64,000 bases of DNA from Neostapfia colusana. Taxonomy: Eukaryota; Streptophyta; Magnoliopsida; Poales; Poaceae. A program made the position numbers and the translations under genes. Shown piece after piece: positions 33,314 through 44,970 of the stretch; positions within the stretch are counted from its first letter, which is position 1; each line of letters starts with the position of its first letter. The stretch is taken from positions 92,678,780-92,742,779 of the forward strand of contig JASWHV010000009.1 in NCBI GenBank assembly GCA_030760725.1. The letters are read 5' to 3'. The notes under the pieces are model-generated. The model did not search any database, was not told where the DNA came from, and saw only the letters and a list, made by a program, of their open reading frames with translations.

Positions 33314-34792
33314 TGAAAGCATCTAGGCCCCCGTGAGGTATGGTTTCGGTGATTAATGACAACCGTTCGTTATTACTAATGAGTTTGTGGATGCGAGGTT
33401 TCACGTATATCACTTCAAACGTTAATGAACTATCTATTCACACCATCTACTGCTCATTGGATACAAATGGAGACCCCTCAACGATCTATTCTAAGGGGCT
33501 ATTCGATACTCATGAAGACTAAATGAAGAACTCATACAACGACTCTATTCTATCAAAATTGGCAACACAAGAAGCTTACACTTCATCAAAATATCATTTC
33601 AAACAAGTGTCAAAGAGGTCACTCAAGAAGATTCCAAAAGATCAACTCAAAACAACTCGAAGCAAACAAGTTGCACTCACCGGATCATCCGATGTCTTGC
33701 AAAATGACTACATCGGTCGAGTTTGAGTTGGCAGAAGAAGAAGACCTCAGAGCCCAGTACACACCGGATCATCCGATGTGAAGGAAGTGGCACATCGGTT
33801 GATTTCAACAGAAGGATGATTTCTGAGTTATTCTGAAGAAGTACACACCGGAACATCCGATGATGAAGTAAGTGTACATCGGTCAATTTCAACAGAGACA
33901 TTATTTCTGAACCAATTCTGAAGATCAACTCACCGGATCATCCGATGATGAAATTGAAGTAACATCGGTCGATTAAACAGTCAGATCCAACGGTTATATC
34001 CAATGGTCACATCTGACACATGACATCAGCTAATTTGGAATTCGACCGATGCTCAAATAAAGGGGTGCATCGGATGATCCGATGTTCACAGAAAAAGTCT
34101 GCCTACTTTTCCAACGGCTATCTCGTGTGGGCTGGCTATAAATACCCCTCCAACCGGCCATTTCGAAAAGTCTTGATCACCAGAGCCTCACTACACATCC
34201 TCAAGCATTCAAGACCAAGAGCTACCACTTCCACACCTCAAAACCTCTTGTACTCCAACTATAGGCTAGATCTAGCTAGAGAGAAGCTTGTGTGCGTCCA
34301 TTCTTGGTGATTGGAATCTCTAGGCTAGTGAGAGAGAGTGTCTTGGTGACTTCTCTCACCTTGTAAAAGTTGGAGGAAGAAGAGATCGCTCCGGAGCTTA
34401 CCAAGGCGTTTGTGGAAGCCCGGAGGATCACCATTGTACAAGGCTTGAGCTCCACCTTGCCGGAGATGGCGAACGGAGAAAGATAGTGGATTCCCTTGTC
34501 TTTGTGACTTGGGAGTGGCTATACCCTTTGGTGGGTGCCACAACGTGGACGTAGGTAGATCTTTGTGATCTTACCGAACCACGGGAAAAATTGCCGTGTC
34601 TCCGAGTCTCCGCGGGAGTTTGCATCTCTCTCCTCACCCTCTTACTATTACGCATTTACTATTCCGCACTTAATACTCTTGCTTGCGTAGTTAGTTCGCA
34701 TAGGGAATTGGGCTTCAACCATTAAGTTTTAAATTGCTCTAAAATTTGAAAAAGCCCAATTCACCCCCCTCTTGGGTGTTTCGATCCTTACA
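33314..34792 (+). repeat. Sirevirus 3' LTR
   Basis: TGAAAGCATCTAGG to TTCGATCCTTACA, 1479 bp. It matches the 5' LTR apart from about eleven substitutions and one deleted C near the end. Confidence 0.93.
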
Positions 34793-34797
34793 GTTGC
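34793..34797. other. Sirevirus target-site duplication GTTGC (right)
   Basis: Perfect match to 22698-22702. Confidence 0.92.
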
Positions 34798-37700
34798 CCA
34801 GCCCTAGGGCAACCCACACTAGCTGCACCCCTCAGCTCATCGCGGCGTGTACGGCTCCCACTCAGCCGTGGTCCCCGACGGAGGGTAACCCTCGCCGGTG
34901 GACTCGTACTCCGAGTCCGTGGGTGGCTCCTCACCTGAAAAACACTTATGCAGCAACCGTGAGCACGAAGGCTCAGCAAGGCTTAACCGACTCATCTAAG
35001 CATGAAACTCTACATGAGGGGTACCATGACATAGGATAGCAATGTTGCAGCAAATGGACACGCCTACAAGTTCAACCTTAGTTCATCTTTTAGCAACAAG
35101 TTAACGGTTCATGAAGATGAAATTTAGTGAGCAATATTTGGTGGCACACAGGTAACCATACAATTATATCATAACAGCAATATTGAATCATAACATTTCA
35201 TTCATTAGTCTACGTTACGACGCAGTGAACAAGCGGTACTCGTCACCGCGAGGGACGGCGAATCGACTCGATATACACCTGCAGGGAAACCCAAAGGGCA
35301 CGTCACGTACGCCCACCCGTGGAGCTGCACAGCACGCTCACTCGATGTCGTACGGGACAACCTTTCACCCAACAGCCCAAACGTCGAACCGGTCGCACCG
35401 AAACGAGCAGGAGGTTCCCCACATGGAGCATCTCTCTATGCCCGTTGGCAGATTTCCACCTTGCTGCCCTCAACCTACACCTATAAGTCGGTGTGCTATG
35501 CCTCGACGCCCGGAGGTTTAGGCTACATCGGTTTATCGGGGCCCATATATCCGATATGCCTTCAGTACGTTCAATACTTGTTCAGCAGGGCCGCACACGG
35601 ATCGGTCCTCAATTGACACAGGCAGGGCTGCGCATACAAGACTTCCTCTTGCTGCGCCCTAGCCCCTGCCTAGTCTCATTTTCATTACTAAAGTGATCTC
35701 ACATCACTCAGTCGAACCCGTGTGTCCCAAGCCTATCTCGCGAGTAGATTCCAACTACTCGACTTGTACCGAAGCCCTATGAATCTTTAAGCATAGCCTT
35801 TCTACTCGAGATCTTAGACACTACCCTCACTCTTATGGAAAAATTCTGGTCATGCAAGTGGGGTTCCACCCATCCTATACCTAATGCACAATCATACTTC
35901 ACATGACACATGTAAACAAATTAAAACTTATCAAAAGGTTAATGGAAACCGGGGCTTGCCTTGTTGCTGCTGGTCGGGGGTTAGTTCCTCTTCCGGAAGT
36001 AGGAAGTCCAGCACTTCCAGAGTCTCTTCTTCAATGGCTACACGTTAATGAAACACTATATGTAAATTTAAATGCAATGTGAGTCTAGGGTAATACTTCT
36101 GCTATTAGTTCTAATAACCAGTCTCTAACAACTGGAAATCTGTTTAAGAATTTAAAGATGAACTGGGTGTTTGTGGATTGGCTTAGACTTAATCCCCCTG
36201 GTTAGATGCTAAGTGGTTCCCCCCCCCTTTTCCATATTAATCCCTCAAGTGGTTAAACAGGACAGGGGTGATCCAAAGCTCCAATGGAGCTGAGAATTTT
36301 TGTGTGAGTTCCTTGTCACAAGAAAACTCTCTGGACCAAACACTAGCACTTTTCATGGAGTGGTTTGCTCAGAATAATTCTCTTAGCAAATAAGCAAAGA
36401 AGAATTAATTCTGAGGTAATACCCCTGTTCATGCCCAACTTAGTGAACTACAATTACAATTATAGCTCATAGAGTTTGCATGAATTTTCCTAGTATTTTT
36501 GGAGCTAAGATTTGCCCAGAACTGAATTTCCAAGTTTTGGAAATTCTCTGAAAATGTTTCTGTATTCAAATGAACACATCACCTTCAAATTTGAATTGCT
36601 CTGACCAAATCAACTCCAAATGGTCTGAAACTTTTACAGGGGATCACTAATGTCCTAAAGAACATTCTGGCAAAATTTGGGGATTTTTGGATGCACCAAA
36701 CTCCCTCTAAAATTCTTTTGCTGAAAAGCTTTAAAGAATTTTCGACAATTAATTAATGGGTTTCATACAAATTGGGTTTCAGATTTGGATTGTACTTAGT
36801 TAGAGGAATCCAACAAAATTTGTTTCATAATTTTTGGATTTTCCTACCCCGTGTTGTGGTCCTCCAAATTTTGAACTACAAACTGGGCATTTCAAAATGT
36901 TTAAATGTCTGCCAGTGGGTCCCACCTGGCAGTCTTCTCCTTCCTCGCGCCAAACAGGGGTCCGCGGCGGCGCACTCCGGCGAGTGTCGCCGGAATTGCT
37001 TTCCCGGCCGTCTCCCGATCTCAGACTCGCCGCCCCCCCCCCCCCCCCCCCCGTAATTCGCGGCGCAGAACTCGTCGGTGGTGTCGCCGGCGGCCGTAGC
37101 TCACCGGAACAGGGCTCCCGACGGTGACAGCGGCGGTTAGGGTTCCGGCATGGTCGGGAATGCGTTACAACGCATCAAAATGATCGGCAAAGGGTTGGAG
37201 AGCACCGTGGGAGCTCGGGGGTGACGGAAATGACCGCCAAACCCCATGAAACGGTCGGCAACCTAGAGCTCCACGGTGAACCGAGCTATTATTCTATGGC
37301 GGCTCGAAAAACAACCCAAACCCGGCCATTTCTGGGTCATTTCCCTTGATTCCTGGTCGAGGAGGGCCGCTAGGGAGTGAGGAAGGTGCTGACAAGCCGG
37401 CGCGGCTAATAGCTAAGTGAGTAGCATGAATTTTGGGTTAGACCGCGCTCTACCCAAACACACTACGTTTTGGAAGAATTGGAAATACTCTTCACCCGGT
37501 GAATCAACCGCTAAACGGCTTGCACCTACACAATCTAGAGAGCATGGCACACCTTTTTCGTGCAGGAGAGGAACGGTGAAAACGGCTGTGGAGCGCTGCC
37601 GACGGTGAGCCGGTTGCGGTTCCGCCGGTTGCACCTCGGTCCTCAGCTGCGATCGTCAATTGGTGGCCAAATGAAGTGCTAACACCGCAAGGTGGTGAGG

Positions 37701-38532
37701 TGGTCAGCTAGAGCACACCCAGGCGCTTCCTTTTTGTGTGGGGAGCTCGGGCAAAGGCCGAGCAGACGTCGGTGTGCAGGGGAGAATTGGAGGAGCGGCG
37801 TCGGGGGAAAGAACTGAGCTCGGTGCGGCGCTGCTCGGGAGAAGGAGGCAAAACACGATCGGCTCATGGTCGTGGTGAGCTGGGGCACGGCTGGGTTTTA
37901 CGGCGCCCCCACGAGGAGCTCGCCAGCACGCGAGGGGAAGAGCAGGAGGTGGCACCCGGCGTTTCTCGGGGTGTCACCGTGGAGCCTCGGCTCTGTTCCG
38001 AGTGCAATACTTAGCCCCTAAGGCTGTTGACTTTTGTGCCATTTGATCCTCCCCAATGTCAGTTCTCCCCCACCCCTCAAAAGATCTCCAGAACTTGGCA
38101 ATAGATGAATTCAAATGTTTGGAGTTTCAAACTGATCTACATTTGTATGGTTGGGCAAATCTCCCCCAAATTCAAATCTATATTTGAATTATTGCAAATT
38201 TGGATCCTTTTTGGACAAATGGGTAGCAAACCTTTTCAATAATTATTGAAACTTTGCCTCCCCACTAATTTGGACATGAGGAATCCAATTATGCACTTTG
38301 ATCTTTGTTTTAGATGCTGCAACCACAAGTTTGAATGTAACAGATTTGAATCATCCTCTCATGTGTCATGTGTAAACTTCCCCCTTTTTGAGAGTGTAGG
38401 CTTTCCCCTCTAACCACTCTTTTGATGGAGGTTACTTGCTCTTCACACTTTTTCACAATCTATCCACAACAAAACAGTGGTGTTGTGTGGTGATAAAAAG
38501 TTTTTGCAACTCCCTTTTCTTGGGCTTTTACA
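34798..38532 (-). repeat. B 3' LTR, inner 3735 bp
   Basis: Continues the LTR broken at 22702 and matches 45191-48918. It ends CTTTTACA at 38532 next to the polypurine tract. It holds the conserved stem-loop at 35741-35761 and a run of 20 C at 37033-37052 (12 C in the other LTR). The ORFs here have no independent support. The whole stretch is non-coding LTR sequence. Confidence 0.9.
35741..35761 (-). other. Conserved LTR stem-loop (B 3' LTR copy)
   Basis: CGAGTAG, loop ATTCCAA, CTACTCG. It matches the D1 and D2 loops when read on the minus strand. Confidence 0.6.
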
Positions 38533-38550
38533 TCCCTCCCCCCTTAAAAC
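38533..38550 (-). other. B polypurine tract
   Basis: Minus-strand GTTTTAAGGGGGGAGGGA directly before the 3' LTR start TGTAAAAGCCC. Confidence 0.85.
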
Positions 38551-38598
38551 AATCTCGTCCCGAGATTATAAAAGAAGAGATAGCGATGTAACAGGGAC

Positions 38599-41054
38599 TT
38601 ACCCGTACTGAGATGCCATGAACTCCAGGTAATTTGAGCGAAGGAATTCCTCGCTCTCCCACGTCGCTTCTTCGGCGATGTGGTTGCTCCAGAGTATTTT
38701 GTAGAACCACAACGTTCTGCTACGCGTGGTTCGGGCTTTCTCATCAAGAATTTCCACCGGATACTCATCATATGTTAAATCCGGTTTCAGCTCGCCGATG
38801 TATTTGGTAGGAACAGAAGCCGTATGCTTCAAACATTTTCGCTGTTGCGAAACATGGAAAACATCATGGACACCAGCAAGGGATGCCGGTAGCTCCAATC
38901 GATACGCTGCTGGTCCACACTTCTCGGTGATAGCGTAGGGTCCAATAAAACGGGGAGCGAGCTTCCCCTTCACATCGAACCGGTGCACGCCCTTCATCGG
39001 AGATACGCGGAGGTACACGTGTTCCCCAACGTCAAAGTGCAACGGCCTACGCCTCTTATCAGCGTAGCTCTTCTGCCCAGATTGAGCGGCCTTCAAATTG
39101 GCTTGAATTGTCCGAACGCGCTCTTCGGCGTCGTTCACCACATCAACCCCGAATGTGACCCTTTCACCGGACTCGCACCAATTTAATGGGGTGCGGTATT
39201 TGCGACCGTAGAGAGCTTCGTAGGGTGCCATCTTGATACTCGCCTGATAGTCGTTGTTGTACGAGAATTCCGCCAACGGTAGGTGATCATCCCAGTTCCT
39301 ACCGTGGTGGATGGCACATGCTCTCAACATGTCTTCTAATACTTGGTTCACCCTCTCTGTTTGCCCATCTGTTTGAGGGTGATAGGCGGAGCTCCTGATC
39401 AACTTAGTACCCAATGCAGCGTGTAGCTGCTCCCAAAAGCGAGATACAAATAATGCACCTCGATCTGAGACGATGGTCTTGGGTACCCCGTATAGGCATA
39501 GAATCTTCGCTATGTACAGCTCCGCATATTTGCCGGCATTGTAACGTGTATTCACCGGGATGAAGTGAGCCGTCTTGGTTAACCGATCAACGATTACCCA
39601 TATGGAATCATGCTTGTTGGATGTTAGGGGTAATCCCACAATGAAATCCATGCTCACATCTTCCCATTTCCACGCCGGGATCTTCAGGGGTTGTAACAGC
39701 CCTGACTTCTTCATGTGATCAGCTTTCACTCGTCTACACGTATCGCACTCGGATACGTACTTAGCTACCTCCCGCTTCATCCGTGTCCACCAAAATTTCT
39801 TTTTCAAATATTGGTACATCTTGTTGCTGCCCGGATGAATGGAGTATTTGGACAAGTGAGCTTCATCAAGGAGCTTCTTCCTCAGCTCCATATCCCGGGG
39901 TACGACTATGCGGTCATTGAACCATAGGGTCTCCTCATCATCCTTCCGGAAACATTTGATCTCTCTATTGTCTATCCGTCTCCGGAGATGTGACATGCCT
40001 TTATCATCTTTCTGAGCTGCAATGATGTCCTCCCTGATGGTAGGGATGAGGGCAAGGTTGTACAGCGATCCATAAGGAACCAAGTATAAACTTGGCTCTT
40101 CCTCCTCCACCGGTGTAATGGTGAGGTGATGGACATGTGATTTCTGACTCAGCGCGTCGGCAACCACATTTGCCTTGCCGGGGTGGTAATGAATCTCAAT
40201 TTCATAATCTTTGATCAATTCTAACCACCTCCGTTGCCTCATGTTCAGCCCCTTCTTGGTGAAAATGTATTTCAAGCTCTTGTGGTCGGTGTAGAGATGC
40301 ACCAAGTTCCCCAGGAGATAGTGCCTCCACATTTTTAGTGCCAACACCACGGCAGCAAGCTCAAGATCATGAGTCGGATAATGCTGCTCATGGTTCCGAA
40401 GTTGGCGTGAGCCATAGGCGACCACACGTCCTTCCTGCATCAACACGCAGCCGAGCCCAATACCGGACGCGTCACAGTACACGTCGAAGGGCTTTGTTGT
40501 ATCCGGCTGAGCTAAGACCGGGGCTGTGGTGAGATGCTTCACCAATGTTCGGAATGCTCCTTCACACGCCGTGTTCCAAACATATTTCGTCCCTTTCTTC
40601 AGTAACTCTGTCATCGGCTTAGCGAGCTTGGAGAAACTTGGAATGAATCTCCGATAGTATCCCGCTAACCCGAGGAAGCTTCTGACTTCATGGACTGAAG
40701 TGGGAGCTTTCCATTTCAGCACTTGCTCTATTTTGCTTGGGTCAACCGCAATGCCTTCTGCTGAGATGATATGTCCCAAGAATGGCACTTGGCTGATCCA
40801 AAACTCGCATTTACTGAACTTGGCGTAGAGCTTGTGGTCTCGCAATTGTTGAAGAACGATCCGCAAGTGTTCGGCATGTTCGGCTTCTGTCTTGGAGTAA
40901 ACCAAGATATCGTCGATGAACACTACCACGAACTTGTCCAGCTCCGGCATGAACACTGAGTTCATGAGATACATGAAATGGGCTGGAGCGTTTGTGAGAC
41001 CAAAGGACATGACAAGATATTCATATAATCCATATCTCGTCGAGAAGGCCGTCT
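38599..41054 (-). CDS. pol: B pol, C-terminal part: RT, RNase H, integrase, chromodomain
   Basis: An open frame of 803 codons (Met at 41010 is internal). RT palm carries VVVFIDDILVYSK (about 40,905-40,935) and FLGHIISAEGIAVDP. RNase H has CDASGIGLGCVLMQEG and TDHKSLKYIFT. The integrase zinc region has CDTCRRVKADH and the core has SMDFIVGLP, SDRGALFVS and QTDGQTERVNQ. A chromodomain-like end follows (FYKILWSNHIAEEATWESEE). The frame is uninterrupted from RT to the stop at 38599-38601. It is cut off from gag-protease by a one-base deletion near 41055-41068, so a full polyprotein cannot be made without frameshifting. Confidence 0.92.
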
Positions 41055-43127
41055 TCAGGATACCTCCGCCCGGATCTTGATCTGGTGATATCCAGAGCGA
41101 AGGTCCATCTTTGAGAACACACTTGCCCCCACAAGTTGATCAAACAAAATGTCAATACGGGGCAGTGGGTACTTATTCTTGATGATGACGGCATTGAGCG
41201 GCCGGTAATCCACACACCGCATCAAGGTTTCATCTTTCTTCTTCACGAACAGCGCTGAGCATCCCCGAGGCGAGGAACTCGGCCTAATGAAACCCTTGCT
41301 CAACAGATCATTGAGCTGTTCTTTCAATTCAGCCAGCTCATTTGGAGCCATTTTGTATGGTCTCCGTGATATGGGCGTAGTCCCGGGTGCAAGTTCAATC
41401 TTGAACTCAACATCCCGCTCAGGTGGCATGCCTGGAAGATCATCCGGAAACACGTCGGGGTACTCCCGGACTACGGGGATGTCTTCTAACTTGAGAGCTT
41501 CAGCATTATTAATTGGTAACACCTCCCGGACTGGCGTGTCTAACACCATGGAATGCGGAAGGTGGAAGGGAGAGTTTAAATGAACCGTCCGTGTCCGAGT
41601 CTCTAGGACAGCGCCATGGTATTGTAGCCATGACATCCCTAAGATTGCATCAATCTTTTGTCCCATAAGGATTATCAAAGTGGTGGGATATAGTTTCCCA
41701 CCTAAGCACAAAGGTGCCTTTGGAATCATCATATTAGCTGAAATCTTCCCTCCCGGTGAGCAGATCATATAAGTGCAGTCGGTTGGGAAGACTTGCATTT
41801 GATGCTTAGCCACATAGGATGCACTTATAAAGCTGTGGGTTGCACCAGAATCAAACAATATGACGATGGCTTGATGGTTGAGAGTAAACGTACCCGCCAG
41901 CACGTTGTCTCCCTCCGGGGCGTCCTTATTGTCGAGGTTGCGGACGCCTCCAGTCCGCTGACCAACCTTCTTCACCGGAGGTCGGCCTCGAGCGCCGCCC
42001 TGAAACTGGGCTTGCCCGCTGCTCTGCTGCCCCTGGGGACAGTCCTTCGCGAAGTGGCCCGCCTGGCCACACGTGAAGCAGGTGAAACGGGGCGGTCCCC
42101 CGCTGATCGGTGGATGGAATCCCAGGGCGCGTTGTGGCGGTGGAAGCGCCCGGGGTACCGTCTGCTGCTGCTGCTGTCTTGGTGGTGGCATCGGCGGACG
42201 GAACGAGGGTGACTGGAACGGATGTCCCCGGAACCGTTGAGGTCGCGCCGGTGGATGCCACTGCTGCTCGGATGGTGTCCGATACACCATACGGTACTTC
42301 TGGGGCGCGCCACCACCGCTGCTAGGTGGAGCGCTGCGCTTCCTCTGCTCAGCTGCCAACTCCCGCTGAGCATCCTCTTGCATAATCGCGGCATTGACTA
42401 GGTCGTTGAAAGTGCCGCGGTTCCACTGAACGAGGTGCGTCTTAATTTCGGGGTGTAACCCCCGATAGAAATGCTCCCTCTTCTTCTCCTCCGTGGAGAT
42501 ATAGTCTGACGCATATTGCGCCAGATGGTTGAAGGCACGGGAGTAGTCATGGGCACTCCTCCCGCCCTGCTTCAGCTACAAGAATTCTTGGAACTTTCTC
42601 TTCATGATTCCGGGAGGAATGTGGTAGGCGCGGAACGCCACCCGGAACTCTTGCCATTCCACGGCATGGCCAGCCGGACGTGAGGCGACATAGTTCGCCG
42701 ACCACGCACCAGCGGCACCGTGGAGTTGCTGCGCTGCGAACAGAGTCTTCTGCCGCTCCGTACATTGGAGCAGCCCGATCTTGGACTCGATGGTCCGCAG
42801 CCAGTTGTCCGTCTCCAGTGGTTCTTCGGCTTCGGTGAACACTGGAGGGTGCGTACTCATGAAGTCCGAGTACGACACTTCCCGGGGCTCACGAGGCCCT
42901 CTATCTTGACGCCCCCCCGCCTGGGACGTATTTTGCACGATCGTGCGGAGCAGGTCGGTCTGCTCCTCACGACCTCCCACCAGTGCCGCTATCACATCCG
43001 CTAGGGTAAGCGGAGGCGGCGGTGGTGGCTGCTGCTGTGGGGTGCTGTCGTAGGACGGTGGCTGGGAGTCATTGCCTCCCCCTTGGCTAGAGCCACCAAC
43101 CTCGTGCGTGGTCCTAGTGCGAACCAT
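41055..43127 (-). pseudogene. gag-pol: B gag-protease-RT N-terminus, one nonsense codon, ends at frameshift
   Basis: Start at ATG 43127 (MVRTRTTHEVGGSSQGG); acceptor-like TTGCAG directly precedes it. A Pro/Gln linker lies near 43010-43040 and the retrotrans_gag domain follows (NWLRTIESKIGLLQCTERQ; VEWQEFRVAFRAYHIPPGI). A TAG at 42576-42578 follows QEFL; the likely ancestral codon is CAG. The same frame continues through a basic Arg/Pro region, zinc knuckle CFTCGQAGHFAKDC (near 42050-42090), protease LFDSGATHSFISASYV and GMSWLQYHGA, and RT up to FSKMDLRSGYHQIKI. It is lost at the deletion near 41055-41068. Confidence 0.9.
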
Positions 43128-44955
43128 CTGCAACCATATGACAATAAACATCAGTCCCGCAACATATTGCATGCAGTCCAAATGAAAATAGCCGTAACAA
43201 CATAATGACAATGAGAATATGCGATACATCTCGTAAGCAGATAATGTAATAACTTTGCACAAGCTACACCATTACCCGACCAAACACAAGCTAGTTTAAT
43301 CCAACTTGATGAACCTCCACTTTGGAAGCTCACCGTAACTAGGTTTGGTCACTATGAGACATTACTATCGCGTTGTCATCACGTACACCACCCTTAGGGT
43401 ACAACACCCTCTCCAATGAGTTCAACTGTCATTCTTCTATCAGAATGACCAGTTTCTACCTATTCCAATTTTTGATCTGGTTCTGGGCATTTTAATGACT
43501 CAAGTTGAATACCAAAGTTAAAGTTAACTTCAGTATCGTTCCAACGAGTACTTATTTGCCCTCAGATCAGCTCTGGTGAAAAAGTTATGGTAATTCAAAG
43601 TCAGCAGAATTTCTGGAAGAATTTTAACAGCACCTCCCTTGGAAGTTGCTGTTTTCAACTCTGATTTCCACTAAATTCTGTGCTGAAATTTCAGGAACTT
43701 GAATTGCAAAGATGTCACACATCTTCTATTTCTAAGGATGTATTATATGACAATTTTAGATTTCTCAACTGGGAGTTATGTTTGAAAAACAGAACAATTC
43801 AGAGAATGTTTTACTTTGTCCTGGTTCTGGACAGTTTACATTCCTCTGGGGTTTCAGCCATCTTAAGGTGTGTTTCAGCTCTGGAAGTCTACAACAAAAT
43901 TGTAGGGTACTCAGATAACTTTCCAGAACTATATAAAACACCTCCCTGGGCTAAAAGACCTGTGAGTTATGCCCTATTGAAGATCAGCAACTTGCTGCCC
44001 AAAACAGAGCACTCTGCTTTTCATACTTTTGGTTATACTGCTCCACTATCCCATTCCTATACCCAACCAGGGTCCTAAATGTTGAACCTATAGATTTTGT
44101 TTTACTTCCTTTTTATCAATATTTTCATGCATATGCCTACAATATCACGGTACTACATTCCTCACCAAAGAAAATCCTAACCGGATTATACTGGCATATA
44201 CGTTTCAAGTGTGGCACTAAACGGTCTCTCGCACACGTTTGCTACACGGATACATACGTGGTTAATATCTGCAGAAGACCACACAATAATGGTGCACTCA
44301 ATGGTTGTTTTCATTTCAGGCAGGATCATATTTAAAAGTAAATACAAACGCCCGTATCATTGTCATACGGCCGTCCTTGAGTTAGGTCACGTCTCAAGGT
44401 ACGTGATCGTGTTTCAACACCACACGACGGGGAACCCGAGTATATCATGAACGGGTCGTCACGGTTGGGAATGTTATCAACCCAACAGATAGCACCTACT
44501 GCCCTGCAGGGCACGCCGATGGCAAGTGCTGCGTATGTCCTCCTGGGCTACATCCAGCCGAACACACTCTCGCGTTACTGACCACGCGATGGGGTCTCCA
44601 CTTACTTGCCTAATGCACGCTAGGGATCAGCGTTTCATATGAACTCAGGGACATGAAGAGTCCAAGAGGTTCATATTGACGTCTCACACCAAGCTGTGAG
44701 ACTCTATCCCTGAACCACGTTCCTCGTCAGGGGGAGCTAACCGAAAACCGCTTTCGGTGGCGTTCCTTACCATGCTTACCAGAGCGTAGGTGCGTCGTTA
44801 CATAATTAAAATTCAGAAGTATAACACATAAGTTAGTCTTTGCCACTTTAAGTAACTATGCTAATATAGTCCTTACTTGGGCAACTACCAAATCCTCACC
44901 GTAACCTAAGTTTTCCCATAAGGTAGTCCTTAAGTACTGTGCTATCCCCACTGCA
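43128..44955 (-). other. B 5' leader (1.83 kb)
   Basis: Lies between the primer-binding site and gag. No conserved ORF and no ORF0 counterpart was found; the longest frames are on the wrong strand and have no recognisable domain. Many upstream ATGs occur, yet GTTGCAG sits immediately 5' of the gag ATG, as at a splice acceptor. Removal of the leader as an intron is an inference. Confidence 0.55.
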
Positions 44956-44967
44956 GCTCTGATACCA
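44956..44967 (-). other. B primer-binding site (initiator tRNA-Met)
   Basis: GCTCTGATACCA on the plus strand, TGGTATCAGAGC on the element strand, three bases inside the 5' LTR. Confidence 0.9.
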
Positions 44968-44970
44968 GGC

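Larger units (their letters stand above)
22703..34792 (+). mobile_element. Sirevirus-type Ty1/copia retrotransposon, complete (12.09 kb)
   Basis: LTRs of 1480 and 1479 bp, primer-binding site TGGTATCAGAGC at 24185-24196, gag, copia-order pol (protease, integrase, RT, RNase H), a third env-like ORF, several AGGGGGAG tracts before the 3' LTR and a perfect 5-bp duplication. Extra length, two separated zinc knuckles in gag, palindromic LTR boxes and repeated polypurine tracts are hallmarks of Sireviruses. By eye the LTRs differ by about eleven substitutions and one indel. At an assumed grass rate of 1.3e-8 per site per year that is about 0.3 million years. It is inactive as read, with three stops and one frameshift in gag-pol and one frameshift in the env-like ORF. 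Confidence 0.93.
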
